From: Kappaphycus alvarezii
Lineage: Eukaryota > Rhodophyta > Florideophyceae > Gigartinales > Solieriaceae
Length of the DNA: 64,000 nt
Assembly (NCBI GenBank): GCA_002205965.3
Contig: NADL03000705.1
Span: 806,001 to 870,000, forward strand
Direction of reading: 5' to 3'
In this document: piece after piece, positions 1 through 12,048 of the stretch
Numbering within the stretch: position 1 is the first letter of the stretch
How the letters are laid out: every line of letters starts with the position of its first letter
Notes under the pieces: generated by a model
Database searches by the model: none
Seen by the model: the letters and a program-made list of their open reading frames with translations, nothing else
Told to the model about the DNA's origin: nothing
Translations under genes and position numbers: made by a program

Positions 1-228
1 GCACGCCTGCATCTGGTGCCGAATCTACTGGCCCTGCGACTACCGACGCGACCCAAGTCTCAAGCCAGCCCCAGTAGGTGCACGCAATCCCCTTATTGCT
101 TTACAGTTCGCCGATAAATCAACAACAGTACAGTAAAAGCTTGTGCGGCACTGCATGATCATACGGTATCAAAATACTGTACTATGCTGTTCTGTACACG
201 TAGTAAACGTCTTGAACAGTGTTGCGCT

Positions 229-276
229 ATACATAGTATACTGTATGGTACAGTACAGTACAGTACTATACTGTTA
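229..276. repeat. TACTG/CAGTA pentamer cluster
   Basis: Several units of TACTG or its complement CAGTA follow one another, with GTACAGTACAGTAC as the core. More scattered units lie at about 124-200. Because TACTGTACAGTA reads the same on both strands, such runs can fold into hairpins. No function is shown by the sequence. Confidence 0.85.
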
Positions 277-505
277 CAACTTCACCCCTAAGTTGCAAAG
301 AACGGACTAGGACTACTGCGCTTCCAATCGCTGATGCCTCTGTGATATCGGAGACCAGGTCAAGTGCACTTTACGTAGACTACAGAGGAGCAATAAACCC
401 ACAATGGGCACGTTGCCGACAGAACAGTCCAATAGGTGTTACTGCAGTTCGCTGGCAATACACATGTACTTGACACGTACTGTACTAATTGAACTCTACA
501 TTCTT
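275..505. repeat. Copy A of a diverged ~230-bp direct repeat
   Basis: This stretch matches 4279-4507 in the same orientation. Shared blocks include AGTTGCAAAG, CTGATGCCTCT, TAGACTACAGAGGAGCA and TAGGTGTTACTGCAGTT, in the same order and spacing. Similarity stops abruptly on both sides. The copies are clearly diverged, so the repeat is old. It could be an LTR relic or a short interspersed element; I see no coding between the copies that decides this. Confidence 0.75.
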
Positions 506-3500
506 AGCTTATAAAATCCTCGCGTACATTTATAAATCAACATAGAATCACCCAAATTCATACACGGCAATTCATAACTTGGTGCCGGCCTCTCCCACCT
601 TCCTCTATCCAATTGCCTCGCCCTTGCCTTTCCTTCTTCCTTTCTACATCCTCAACGTCACGTTCTGGCATTGTTGGTCATCCACCTTCACTTGAATTGC
701 CAATAAACCTCTTTGTTTACACCTCAACTGCTTTACGAACACTGCCTCTTTTATTTCTCCAATCTCCCGATTACATCCTAGCATCGTTCGCGTGTTCCAA
801 CAGTAGCCCCTTCAACCTTATAGTCTCCTCTAACGCCCTTTTCGCTGCCGCTAACACATCTCACGCAGCCTCCCGTACCTTGTTTGCGTCCTGATGCTTC
901 TCCCAGCTGTCCCTTTTCGCATACCGCTACAGCGTAGTAGACCGCCATATACACTAGTCTGAACATACATAGCTTTCTTGAGGAGCCTTATTTGACAGGC
1001 GGTTAGCGCTTTGCGCTTTTTACATTTCAATTCCTTGATTGCTCTCCCTCCCAACGCCTATGTCCTTGTGCCGCCTATTATGGGCTTCAAATAAACCTAC
1101 GCGGTTCCCCGCTGTGTTTATATATACAACTATATCGGTCCTTCACCCGTTTTTGCTCAACTAGGTACTGAACTACAACTTCCGGAATGATTTTCCCAAA
1201 AATTGTGCACATGTCAGCTTATTCTGTCCTGTTCGATTACAACCGGTACTTTATTTGGAGCTCTCCCCCTGTGGCCTCCACTCTGTATTTCGTTGCAGAG
1301 CGCCGCGCTTAACTGAGCCCCAAAACCCCCCATGTCGAACGCCCTCGCAATGATCTCTTCCTCGCCATAGAAACCCCGTTTGCACCGCAATGGCCATTAT
1401 TACACCCTATACACGTGCCATAGCAATAAGAAAATTTAAAATTCCTCTATTCCCCGGTATTATGCACTATATCGCACCCATTTTAACTCCCTGTTACTTC
1501 CGTCCGATACGCTGATTTGGCATGCATTAAATGGTAACGAAAATTTGGAGTCGTTTGCGCGCTGCCCAATAACGATTAACTCCTGTCTCCTTTCCCTGTT
1601 CATTCCCCCAACCGACAACGATTCCTACGGACGTTGTGTTTTTTGAAGCAATAAGCAATTCGCTTGTCCCTCTTAGACTAGTAAAATGGTTTTCCTTGCA
1701 GTCCTGAGTGACCTTATCCGATCACTCTCGCTGACTTACACTAGACTAAGCTGTCTCCTCCATTCAACGCAAATTCCATACCAAATACCAGATCCGTTCT
1801 TTTCTTCACTGTGCCGTACCCGCGAAAATCATTACCCCTGAAGCTTACTGATGTCCAACATTGAATTACACTGTGGGAAGATCAGGGTCACTTACCTGTC
1901 ACCTCTCTGTTTTACTTCCTTCAAGTCCTTTACCATCATTCTTATTTTAGCCGAAGGCTGTGAAAATGCGGAAACAAGTTGAGTTTTCTACCTTCATCAG
2001 AAAGGCCTCCCTCATAGCCTGATTTTTTCTCAGTCCGGTTGCCGTCCCTGTCAAGTCAGTTCTTGCAACTTCTGAGTTCTGCCCACGCGTCCTTAAACTT
2101 GGCTGCGGTGACGCTGCTCCAACAAGAAGAAGTAGCAACCAACCCTGCGATGCTTGAAATTGTGGGAAGTATTAACATGAACGGGAACCAGGGATAGGGT
2201 TCACATTGTTTTGGGTAGCGCTCACGAAACACTGCTTCACTACCTGTTAATAATCACCCTTTTGCACTGTCGGTTTCGGAATCCGCATCGACCTTCTTAA
2301 ACCACTGTACCAAATCATCCACACCGAAGTAACTCCCAACTGCATACGTACGGCTCCCACTATACTTTGCTGGACGTCCTAAGTCGTACAGGCGTTCCTA
2401 CAACCAATACTGTACGCTCAAGGATATGTACAGTTTATCGTACAGGACTTAGTGGTCCTGTAAGCATTTTCCCAATTGCCCCATTTTGCCTCATTGTTTT
2501 ATCGTCACGCTGCTTCCCACATGGTGTTTGACTGCGGTACTCGACAAGCGACAATACACTCCTGAAGTTCTGTAATAGAATCCCTTCCGCACCGCCGATG
2601 CCAGAAAACCTCAGTGTAGGAGAGATAGAGGCGATGAGCGGTTGAAGCAACGTTGTTGTGGATGCAAGCCTGACGAATTGAACCGAAGCCATAAGTTGCT
2701 GAAATGCTACATGGACCTGTATTATTCCTGAGCCGGATAAAGAGTGTAAGCGGCCGGCTTATTGTGGAAGGGGTTTCGTAACCCACTGTCTGTATTTTGA
2801 TCTGCACTAGTCGCGCCTATTCATGTAAAATAGATCCCCTTGGCATCAAAGTGAACACGACTGACCGCCAGTAGCCTCCTTTGGACGTCTCGTAAGGATT
2901 ATAGCCACCCATCCTGGTTGCAGAGATGCGTAGGCACCTGAAACCATATCATACCCAGCGGGTCATGCTGGGGGCTGGGTGTCCGACATCTAGGGATCCT
3001 CACAGTTATATGCGGGTACCTGGCCCGTCATGATTTGCGCATGATGTGCTTAGTGATGAAATCGCGTCCCTTCTAAAGGTTCTGAAGGACCTGGAGTCCG
3101 ACTCCTCCGAAGTTTCTACACCGAAAAGTGTATCCTCCGTCTCCAACCGAGCTTGGAAATCACTCTCTTGCTGGTATAATCCGAGGCTAGCTCCGTTCCT
3201 TATGAATGTCATGAAGGAGAACCACGGTCTCTGGTAACACACTCTCCGGGGTCCAACTGAGCAACTAACGGCCTGCAAGCTGTATCTTGAAATGCCATTA
3301 CAATTATTACGTATTACCATTCCTTCTCCTGTCATCGTTACATATCTTCTTGAAAGTTCCCAAAGAATCTGGGAAAACTCCCTTTGATGGATCCTACGTT
3401 TCAACGATGGTATCAACAATCCTAGGAAGCCTATTAGCATAGGATCGGGCTATCTTTCTCCCTATTTTGGACTCAAGAAGATATCCAACTTGACCCAACG

Positions 3501-4278
3501 GCAATGAGAGTTCTCCAAAAAAAACTCTTGTATATTTTATATAAAACATGCACAGGATACATGCCGTCAATCTCTCCTGTTTCTCTCACCTAATGAGCTT
3601 CGTCTTCGTGTAGGCCGATCAGATGAATTCCTCCCGGGTTGCTCGAAACAGACTGACCTGCAAAAAGACACGTAGCTCTACTTACCTTTTCGTTAAATCA
3701 CACAAATTACTTTAGCGCGGTCCTGATACCATTAATTAGCCCGTATATTTATTCTACTGCTTGGAAAGAATACTGAAATTTCTTTGATATGTCTTCTGGC
3801 TTGGGTTTGTGAGCAAAATCCTCCACGACATTCGTCTTACCATCTGGCACTTATCAATTTCTTGGACATCTTCAGGTATGTCATTATTTGGGTTCGCTCT
3901 TGTCCTGGGCGAACCATGCTCTCTGTTGAAATGAAAAAAGTAGCATCCAACTGGCAATTATATGCCCTTATACTAACTTCTCTGAGAACGTCTCATCTTT
4001 TCCGGCGAAAAATCTCCCCTTAGTACTCAACTTGTTGAGGTAATCCCTTCCAATATTCGGTTATGAAACAATCTTTTTTAACGTGCCTACGGGAAGCCGG
4101 AATCCTGTGAGTCAGCGAAAGTGCCAAGCAGACTCACTAAATACAAATATCTTTTAAAAACGGCGTTAACTTACCTTAACGACGAAATATCCTCCACAGA
4201 TTCCAAGACACTCGCGCCTTGATTGCACCCTCGCAATGAATAGCTTGGATATTCGTACCAGTAAAATCTATTTTACAT
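506..4278. other. Intergenic stretch, no recognisable gene
   Basis: Only short open frames are present, such as a 144-codon minus-strand frame at about 3006-3440 that resembles nothing I know. It lies between the two copies of the ~230-bp repeat and may be the worn interior of an old element, but no reverse transcriptase, integrase or transposase motif is visible. Confidence 0.4.
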
Positions 4279-4507
4279 TATAACTTTATTCCGAAGTTGC
4301 AAAGAGCGGAACATGACTTTTGTAGGTACTTCCGATTACTGATGCCTCTATGGCCTCGGAGAACAGGTCAGGGACACTTTATATAGACTACAGAGGAGCA
4401 CGTAGTGCAGAATAGGTACGTTGCTGACAGAATAATATTGTAGGTGTTACTGCAGTTAGCTTGCAATACAAATGCAAATTCCACGTACTAACTGAACCCT
4501 ATCATTG
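4279..4507. repeat. Copy B of a diverged ~230-bp direct repeat
   Basis: This is the partner of 275-505, in the same orientation and of nearly the same length. Downstream flanks of the two copies are unrelated. Confidence 0.75.
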
Positions 4508-4509
4508 CT

Positions 4510-7000
4510 GTGTCAAACCCCTCCCTTTCTCACTATTTCAAACTTTACGACTGTTCTCTGTCAATAATTGTTTCACATTTTTCGGATCCTGGGCCGTGGT
4601 GGGCTCGGGCGCCGAGGCATCAAGGCAAAGTGGGTCTTACGGGTCGCCCGTCCTCGCTTCGAAGACCTCGTTGCGTCGATTTTGGTTTTTGCCGCTCTGG
4701 TTGGATTGCCATACCTCGCCCCCATTGCCTTTGTGTAGATCTGGGAATGCCGTGTAAGGAATTCCGTGCTCCTCGATTATGTTCAGCAGTGCTCAGGGTA
4801 CCCGGTCGCACTCAACCAGTGCTGTATTTGTCACAGCAAACGAAGGATCCCAGCAGTTACTGTCCTGTCGGTGCCACACAAGATCGATCACTTTGAGAAC
4901 TACTCGCTGTTGCCGTCGCTTTCTTTAAGCTCACCGCTTATACCGGGAGTTTTTCAACCCGTTGATTTCTCAGGTTGCTGAGGTTTCGTTGGGGGGGTTT
5001 CTCCCGTCTCCTTTGCTGTAGTAGTCATCCGTTAAGCCCTTGCAAGGTTTTGTATGTGTAGCAGGTCCAACTTCTTCTCTAAATTAAGGTCACAGTTTCT
5101 CCCCATTGTACCAACCGGCTATTTAAGTAGCAAAAGTTTACTAATCTTCCATTAAAAAATGCTAATCAGAAAAACGTTTGGATCTCGTTCAGATAAGGGA
5201 CGAGGAGGTAATTGCTGAGGATGAAGGTCTTCATAGCCTTAGTATTCATGTTTAGGACACTACTCAATCAACCATAAACTCAGCTGAAATGTCTCCGGCG
5301 AGTCGTAAAATCTCGACAATTCGCAGGATTCCAAATTATTTCGCTCTTTTGAGGAGAAGATTATATCCTGGGCTAGTTCACCGGGCTAGAAATCTCTTAG
5401 TTTCCCGGGAATCTGGCTATTTTAATTTAGAATCATAGTTTATCATCGCTATGTATTGGAATATTTCCAAAGTCTATCTGCTGCTCCTGGTGTGGCGGTA
5501 TGTCTAGGAGGTGATCCGGATACGCGACGCTTTGTGTTACTGCTTCTGATTTGGTACAGTGCTACTTTGGCGGTATGTGTCGCTGTTATTTCTTGTTTAT
5601 ATGCAGTGCCTGTTCTTCAAGCATGCCTTGTGGTGATGGCACCTTCTCCGTCTGGGATCGTATGCGCTGTAAAATGGCGGATTTGGTTTTTCGCGGAAGT
5701 TCCTGTCTATGGTGTGCCGTGAGCTCTGTACATTGTGTGCATCTAGTAGAAGCATTTGCTGAAATTCGAAACTATAGTTTCCGTTAAGTAAATCGATGTC
5801 TGCAATGATTGAACTATGTTACGGGAGGTCTTGTAGCTTAGTGATATGAGGGCATTGGGCAGGAAAGTAATGGAGAAATTGTTCGCCTTATCAACCTGAA
5901 GGACCGACAGAAGGTTCATGTCGAACTCACTTGCGTGAATCATCTTTTGTTTCATGCAATCAGTGTTTTCAATGGTATGCATAACTTTTGGTGAGTGTCC
6001 GATGGTGCGAACCATTGTCCCATCAGGAATTTTGACATTTGACCTGCGTTCTTGTCGGTAGTACGTTTTTTTTGTTTGTAGGATGGATAGTACACTTTGT
6101 TAAGAATATGAAAGTCAAAGATGTCCTTATTGATTTCGTTTGACAGACCTGGATCAGCAGATTTGCAGGAGAATGAGACTGGTGTTGTTTGTTCCTGTTT
6201 TTTCCGTATTCTACCTCATAATAGTTCTTCGATTTAGATACTATAATTTTGAAGGATCGCCCGGTGCAAGCCTTCGGTATTTGGCTGTCTGGCTTGCGTT
6301 GGGTTTCCGGCCTGTATTTTTTTTTGTCTGGGACGCGTTTTGTTGCTTACAAACTTAATTTACCTGCATTCGGCTGTTGTATATATGTCCCTATGGCAGC
6401 AGTATGCTCACTATTGGTTTCATTGCGTTTTTTATTGTTCTCATGAGCGGCCATAACCGAGTTGAACATTCACACCTGCGCTTGTAAAGATCAGACAGAC
6501 TCTTGCTTGTGTTCGAGTAACAGAGTGACCCGTGAGTTTAACTTCGGGTGTGTTCTAAAGTCTCTTATAATGTGGTTTACTGTGGTGCGTTCATAATCGA
6601 TGAGTGGTACTGCCGTATCTATCATTATCCTCCTTAAATGCTCGGAGGTTGTCGTCCATTGTCTGTCTGGAGTCGTAGCGAACGTTTTGGGCTTTATCAA
6701 AGAGTTATTGCTGTCTCTCAGGGGACTTATCTGCCTGGTAGATCGTTTCAATCTCTTTCATCATGTCGTTCGGTGTCTATGTGAAGAACTCCAAGTAGTT
6801 CCTGTCTTATATCTCTGAGTAGAATGTTGTGCCTATAATTTCTCTGGCTTTCGCAGTCCGGGCTCAAATTTCGGCTGGCATAGGATCGGTAAAATGGTAA
6901 ATTCTGCGTGACAATAGTGTGCATGTTGTGTTCTTCTGTCATGCTTGTGATGTTGAAGTTTCATATGCTGTAGTCATCGCCTGTGAAGAGAGGAGTGTGG
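4510..7000 (-). mobile_element. Copia-type retroelement fossil, heavily decayed
   Basis: Reading the minus strand, about 6490-6945 resembles the Gag region of Copia elements (a W followed by about fifty residues rich in I, L and acidic residues). About 5745-6015 contains DMNLLSV followed by KANNFSITF, the hallmark of the short domain between protease and integrase in Copia. The rest, down to about 4.5 kb, is low in recognisable motifs. The ends are not defined and no matching LTRs were found. It is broken many times and looks old. The family call rests mainly on the NLLSV block. Confidence 0.5.
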
Positions 7001-7886
7001 AGTTGCAGTTATTGATCATCAATCTTGCGTCCATTATCTTCTTCGTCTTGTTCTATGATAGCTATGCGCGTGAGCTCTTCAATGTGGTATCACAGTAACG
7101 GCAGCTGCGTGCGGCTTGCTGGGTGTTGTGCGCCAGGTCATCAGTTGTCGTCAGAGGTGTCCATGAGATCGGTGCGTAGGAGGCCCTTAGCCTGTAGAGG
7201 TGACAGGTGGCCCTATTCGCCGCGATTGGTCACTGCTGCCGGCGATTCGGGTATTTGTAGAGGCAAAACACTATTACTACTATGTCTTTTTAGCAGGCCG
7301 ACTTACATCTTTAATTAAAGGTACCAGTTCCCCCCCTTGATGTCTCTACACAAGATATACTGTATAGTACAGTACTACAGCACTGTGGTACACAGTACTG
7401 CACGGCTGTACCGAAGGACCATGCCGCACAAGCCTCTGGAGTGATCTTTGTTATTCAAAAAGGCTCGCGATGGTGCCAGGGCAGCATCTGTGACAGCTCA
7501 GCAGGAATGCTTCGATATTTTATGATATTAATCTAGTACAAAATGCTACTGTATCCACCAGATTTAATTTTTATGATGGACTAGGTCTACACGGCATCGT
7601 AGTATACTTTCAAATACAGTGCAGACGGTCTACACAAAGTCTATACAAGGGCTTGCGTACCGAGTAGCGGAGCAAGTCCAAGACAAGAACCATCAACCAT
7701 CAGACAGAAGAAGTAAACATTTGTTTTGCCGCAATAAGGGGAAGCCAACCCGTCGAGCACAACGGTCAGTAGTTGTGTCAGACATCGTAAGCTCGGCTTG
7801 TAGGGATTACAGTAGACTTACACCAGCAAGCTTGCTGCGTGCTACACGTGTCATACCCATTGGCCTGTGAATTAAACATTTGAGAA
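7001..7886. other. Intergenic stretch with a TACTG cluster
   Basis: No gene is recognisable. A cluster of TACTG/CAGTA units lies at 7357-7402. An 18-base word at 7868-7885 (GAATTAAACATTTGAGAA) recurs exactly at 9014-9031, just inside the DIRS-type element. Confidence 0.5.
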
Positions 7887-8536
7887 ACACAATCACATTT
7901 AATGGTGGCTAACAGCATAGCTATTCGGGAAATAGCTATTCAGGGAGAACTAAAGATAACAAATATGGCGTAACATACCCGCGTTCTCGTCGCTACGCTG
8001 TAAGTAGCCGCCCAAGTGGTGGTGAAACTAAGTGGGTAAATGAGTAGGAGGAAAAGTTTGGAACAGGCGACTTCCATGAGTTGGTTAGGGGAAGAGCCCC
8101 GGGGTAGACCCCAACAGTATAGGTAGTGTATAGTACCCAGTGAGGTGTCTTCCATTTTATTGTCACGACTTTGTGACAGTGTGTCTGAGATATCCGTCCT
8201 TCTTTTCTGGAGAGCGGATATGGGGCCACGCCAGTGGTCCCACCAGTCGCGGGTCGAAAGGCCCGTCTCTGTAACATGAATTTCAAGTAAAACCCTCCTC
8301 GTGGCGATATTCGTTCAGAGGACCGAGAAATCGGTCGACAACTAATACTGCAACCTCAATCAAGACCACTGTCGTGCGAATGCTTATGCGCGATGCAAAA
8401 CGGTAACGGTGTCTTGCATTTGCGTGCGAATTTGCGGCCAAGCGAGCGATTACGATTCCGAGCGGGCAGCGAGCGTGCGGACGACAGAGAGCGAACGAGC
8501 GAGCGGTAACGATGCGTGCGTAAGTTTGCAGAAAAA

Positions 8537-8672
8537 GACAAGGAGAAATGACAAGAGAAATCAAGAAGAAATGACAAGAGAAATCAAGAAGAAATGACAA
8601 GAGAAATCAAGAAGAAATGACAAGAGAAATCAAGAGGATATGACAAGAGAAATCAAGAAGATAGAACAAGAG
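8537..8672. repeat. 23-bp minisatellite, about five units
   Basis: The motif AATGACAAGAGAAATCAAGA recurs every 23 bases (anchor ATG at 8548, 8571, 8594, 8617 and 8640), with the last units degenerate. It is purine-rich on the plus strand and lies just outside the left repeat of the DIRS-type element. Open frames on either strand here are a by-product of the tandem repeat. Confidence 0.9.
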
Positions 8673-8720
8673 ACTGACTTGTGACTGGGCCACGAATAAT
8701 GAGTGGAGGGGGGAGGCGCG

Positions 8721-9015
8721 GAGAACAAGCGACGACTTGAGGAACGAGAAAAGGGACATCGTTTCCAAGTTGGCGGTTATATAGCCCTGTTCAACTGGTT
8801 GGGCTAGCACTGCAAGCCAGCCTTGCGCAACATCCATTTCATCCGTAGAAAATCCTTAGCTTAGAGTAACTTAGAATAAATCCAGCGAGCGTAGAATTTC
8901 CATATCGTATAAACTGATTGTTGCCGTGACTGCGTGACTTGCTTACAGTAGTGTAGCCCAGCCTCGTTGAACCCCCTTACATTATTCACCCATAATTTTT
9001 CAATTACAACACCGA
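8721..9015 (-). repeat. Left terminal direct repeat of the DIRS-type element
   Basis: It begins at GAGAACAAGCGACGACTTGA and ends at CAATTACAACACCGA. It matches 12954-13249 almost base for base, with only a few substitutions and short indels. On the element's strand this is the 3' copy. Confidence 0.95.
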
Positions 9016-9065
9016 ATTAAACATTTGAGAATTCCAAATACGAAGTAGTTCTTTCGAGAGTGAGG

Positions 9066-10120
9066 TCACAGCAGGTGGCCGAAGAAAAAGAACGAATCAT
9101 CACACGACTGAACTCGACCATCTAGATAGGATTCGCGAAACGTGCGCCCGCGGACCAATCTCCCCAAATTGAATGCGATACTCTTGAACTCCGATTGCTG
9201 CACATTCTGATGCAGCCCCATGCGAAGCGAATGCGAGGACCACGAAACTTGAGGCGGCGGGGTCACATTGATGCGCGACAACACTGAGCGAATCCAGACA
9301 GTCATCGTGCGTGCACTGGTAGACAAGCGCACCCCAGGCAGTGACCAGTAGTATCCAGAGCGAGATCCATTATTGCGGCGTAGCGAATCGTACCGCAGAA
9401 CCAAATCGATGAGACTTTCCGCATAGCGGGGATTGCGCTTGTACGATAGCGTGTGTGCAACACGCTGACGGTTTTTGCGGAGAGCGATAGCGAGATCGAT
9501 AGAGTGTTGCGAAACGGCGATATTTTGCAGCTGAAGCGAGACTCCAGCTTCACCACGTTCGAAGAATACGTAGCTGATCAAAATTGCACAGGCGTTTCGT
9601 AGAAACTCGACGTCTGATGCTTGAGCAGCCATTCCAGCGGTGAATATCAGTTTGGCCACGGCGCTTGGTAGAGATCGACGCTCCATTGCGCGATCAGGAT
9701 CGGCAACTATTTCCGGTCCAAATCACTTTGTTGAAAGGCATCAATGGCGAGTTGGACCAAAGGCGAAAGTTGGAGAGGGCGGCCGATCCGTGTGTGCGCT
9801 GTTGTAACTGCCGAGAGATAGTTACGAAGCGATCCCCCTCCAACCCTGTTTTCCTCATACAGCCATCCAATATAGCGAAGTAGACAGCTTTCGGACCCAT
9901 CAAATAAATCAATACCATCTTCTGTGCAAAACGTTGCCCATTTTTTCCATAGAATTTCATTCGAACGCCAAGTATTTGGTGCGCGAGCTTTCGGCATCAA
10001 GCGAGCGATAGTAGCACCACCCGTAGAATTTCCCAACCCAGCTGCAGCGAGGACCGATTGCTGTAGCGTGACAGCTAGCGGGAGAGTGGCGACTTCTTCT
10101 GCGAGATTATCCAAACGCTG
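9066..10120 (-). pseudogene. Tyrosine recombinase region of the DIRS-type element
   Basis: The N-terminal core-binding half (about 9707-10120) is helical and carries W..W..FC and LRNYLSAV, typical of phage-integrase-like recombinases. The catalytic half (about 9066-9686) carries SSHSLRMG, the conserved HxxR block, followed by the region ESYLDGR near the expected nucleophile tyrosine. In the family this enzyme inserts a circular DNA copy by site-specific recombination, without target duplication. The region is part of a fossil and is interrupted. Confidence 0.85.
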
Positions 10121-10900
10121 ATTTTCCACGGCGGAGCGGGCATTTGCGGCGGAGCCCATAGCGGAGGAAGGTAGAGCTGATCGGCGTCGAACATGTGTGG
10201 TTGTGCCAGGCGGAGCAGGCGAGCGAACCACGATTGTGCGGGCCAGTGCGGCGTTACCAATATTCCTGAGGCGTTCTCTCGGAATATTTTCTCCACCACG
10301 AGCGGTATCAATTTCAACGGCGGGTTCCAAAAGTTGGTTTCTTGACGCCAGTCTTGCGATAAGGCGTTGATCCCGAGGGAGCCAGGGGATGCGAATTCGC
10401 TGTTGAAGTTCTTGCATATGCGGTTGGTGCTGTCCGCGAAACGATCGATGGTCGGTGGATACTTGGACAGTAGAGGCTGTAGAGGACGAGTGTTGATGCG
10501 CCAGTCGTCTAAGGTCTGGAGACGAGAGAGTCGGTCGGCGAATCGATTGATAGCGGAAGGGAGATACTCCGATTCTATTGTGATTCCGAGCCTGAGTAGT
10601 AGGCGATGTAGGGCCCGGAGTTCGATCATGAGTGGTCGGGAACGAGTTGTCATGGCGTTGAGAATCGAGACAACGGCTTGATTGTCCTCCCAAATTTTCA
10701 GGTGAGTACCTTCCTTCAGCAGAGATGCGAACGCGCGGATGTTGTCTGTCACCGCGCGTAGTTCCAGAAACGTGATGGGTTTGACGCGCAGGACAGGATC
10801 CCATATCCCGCGCGCTTCCCACGTTCCTTGTGCTCCCGGTCGAAGATCCGACCCGAGAGTCCCCCTTGTCCTATTGAGGTCGATGCGTCTGAGTGTAGCG
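10075..10900 (-). pseudogene. RNase H region of the DIRS-type element
   Basis: Visible blocks are HSDAS near the start, KIWEDNQAVVSILN in the middle and EYLPSAINRFADRLSR towards the end, the usual signature of the RNase H that follows reverse transcriptase in DIRS-like elements. It removes RNA from the RNA-DNA hybrid during copying. Confidence 0.8.
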
Positions 10901-12013
10901 CCAGACTTGGACGTGGGGCCGAAACCGGTCGTTCCGGTGGTTTTCGGTGAGGTCCCTCCAGTAGCGAAGATCCCGAAGCGCGGCGTGAAGCAAACGGACC
11001 CGCTTCTTGCTGTTTTTGATGGTCTTGAGGGAGTCGTAGATGGACCGAGTGTAGAAACGCGCGAGCGGCATTGCGAGCGAACATGATATTGCGACTCCTG
11101 CGAAGTGACGCAGTAGCTGGGCGTCGACCAGCCGGCGATTCCGGCGCGCTTGGCTTAACAACTGCCTGGCAATACCACGAAGTTTTTCCATGCGGCGAGC
11201 GGATATTCCGAACACGAGTTTCGAAGTGTCGAACGAAGCCGAGATGCTCTATGCGGCGCGTTCCATCCCAGTTTCCTTTGTCTTCCTTGCGTAGTAGACC
11301 ACATGAGCGTAGAAGCGAGTCGATTTGCTTCTGAGCTTTGCGTAGGCGGGACGGTCTTCGGACAGCGATGAGAAAATCGTCCATGTAAGGGTGAATGCGA
11401 AGTCGAAGGGTTTCCCTGACGTAGCGGACGAACGGTCTCATCAATTTGATAAAGTAGGCCGGAGACAGTTTCCAGCCAAACGGGAGTGCTATGCCGGAAG
11501 TACCTGTTGTCGATCTTGAAAAGGAACCAATTCCGAATATCTGGATGAAGCGGAAATGGTGGTAACCTTTGGCAATATCGAACGAAAACATCAAATCCCT
11601 TCCGCAAGCTCCAATGCGAAACCTTCCAGAGTCTCCATGCGAACCGGCATATCCCTGAACAGTTGTGACTGGCGGGAGAGATTGACAACCAAGCGTTGTT
11701 TGTCTGCGGTTGTAGTCACGAATGCGTTCGAAATGGGATATCCCTGCCTGGAAAGCGACCGGGCGGTTTCGGCGGATACCTCCTCGTAGGTTCGTCGGTA
11801 CAGCGCATCGGCCATTGCTGAGTCGAAGAACTCGCGATCTTGCGGGTCGATCGGAATCTGAGGGAGGACGAAACGGGTCGCGGAAAGGGAAGTGTTGATG
11901 GGTTTCTCGTAGACTCCAAATTTGAGGGCCCTGAGGAGGAAGTTTGAAGCCTTGAGAGTTTGAGACCAAAAGGGAGCGGCGCGTTGAGTGTTGCGCCAGA
12001 GGACGTGGGACAT
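10900..12013 (-). pseudogene. Reverse transcriptase region of the DIRS-type element
   Basis: FSFDIAKGYHHF, LPFGWKLSPAYF and HPYMDDFLIA (about 11366-11398) are palm motifs of a reverse transcriptase, in the right order. The thumb region HLGF follows. Part of a fossil element. Confidence 0.9.
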
Positions 12014-12048
12014 GGGAATAAAGGAAAAGGGTCGCGAAAGCGACGGCT

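Noticed and set aside
580-599. TGGTGCCGGCCTCTCCC resembling a tRNA primer-binding site after repeat copy A
   Set aside because: It lies about 75 bases beyond the repeat's end instead of directly next to it, and the complement does not form a convincing tRNA 3' half beyond the CCA.
275-7000. The ~230-bp repeat pair as LTRs of the Copia fossil at 4.5-7.0 kb
   Set aside because: Both copies lie on the same side of the fossil; no third copy was found near 7.0-7.3 kb.
8283-8600. Overlapping open frames of 60-105 codons
   Set aside because: They arise from the minisatellite and neighbouring simple sequence; translated text is repetitive (SFLLDFSCHF).
8537-8672. CRISPR-like array
   Set aside because: Units are contiguous 23-bp tandem copies without unique spacers, in a eukaryotic genome.
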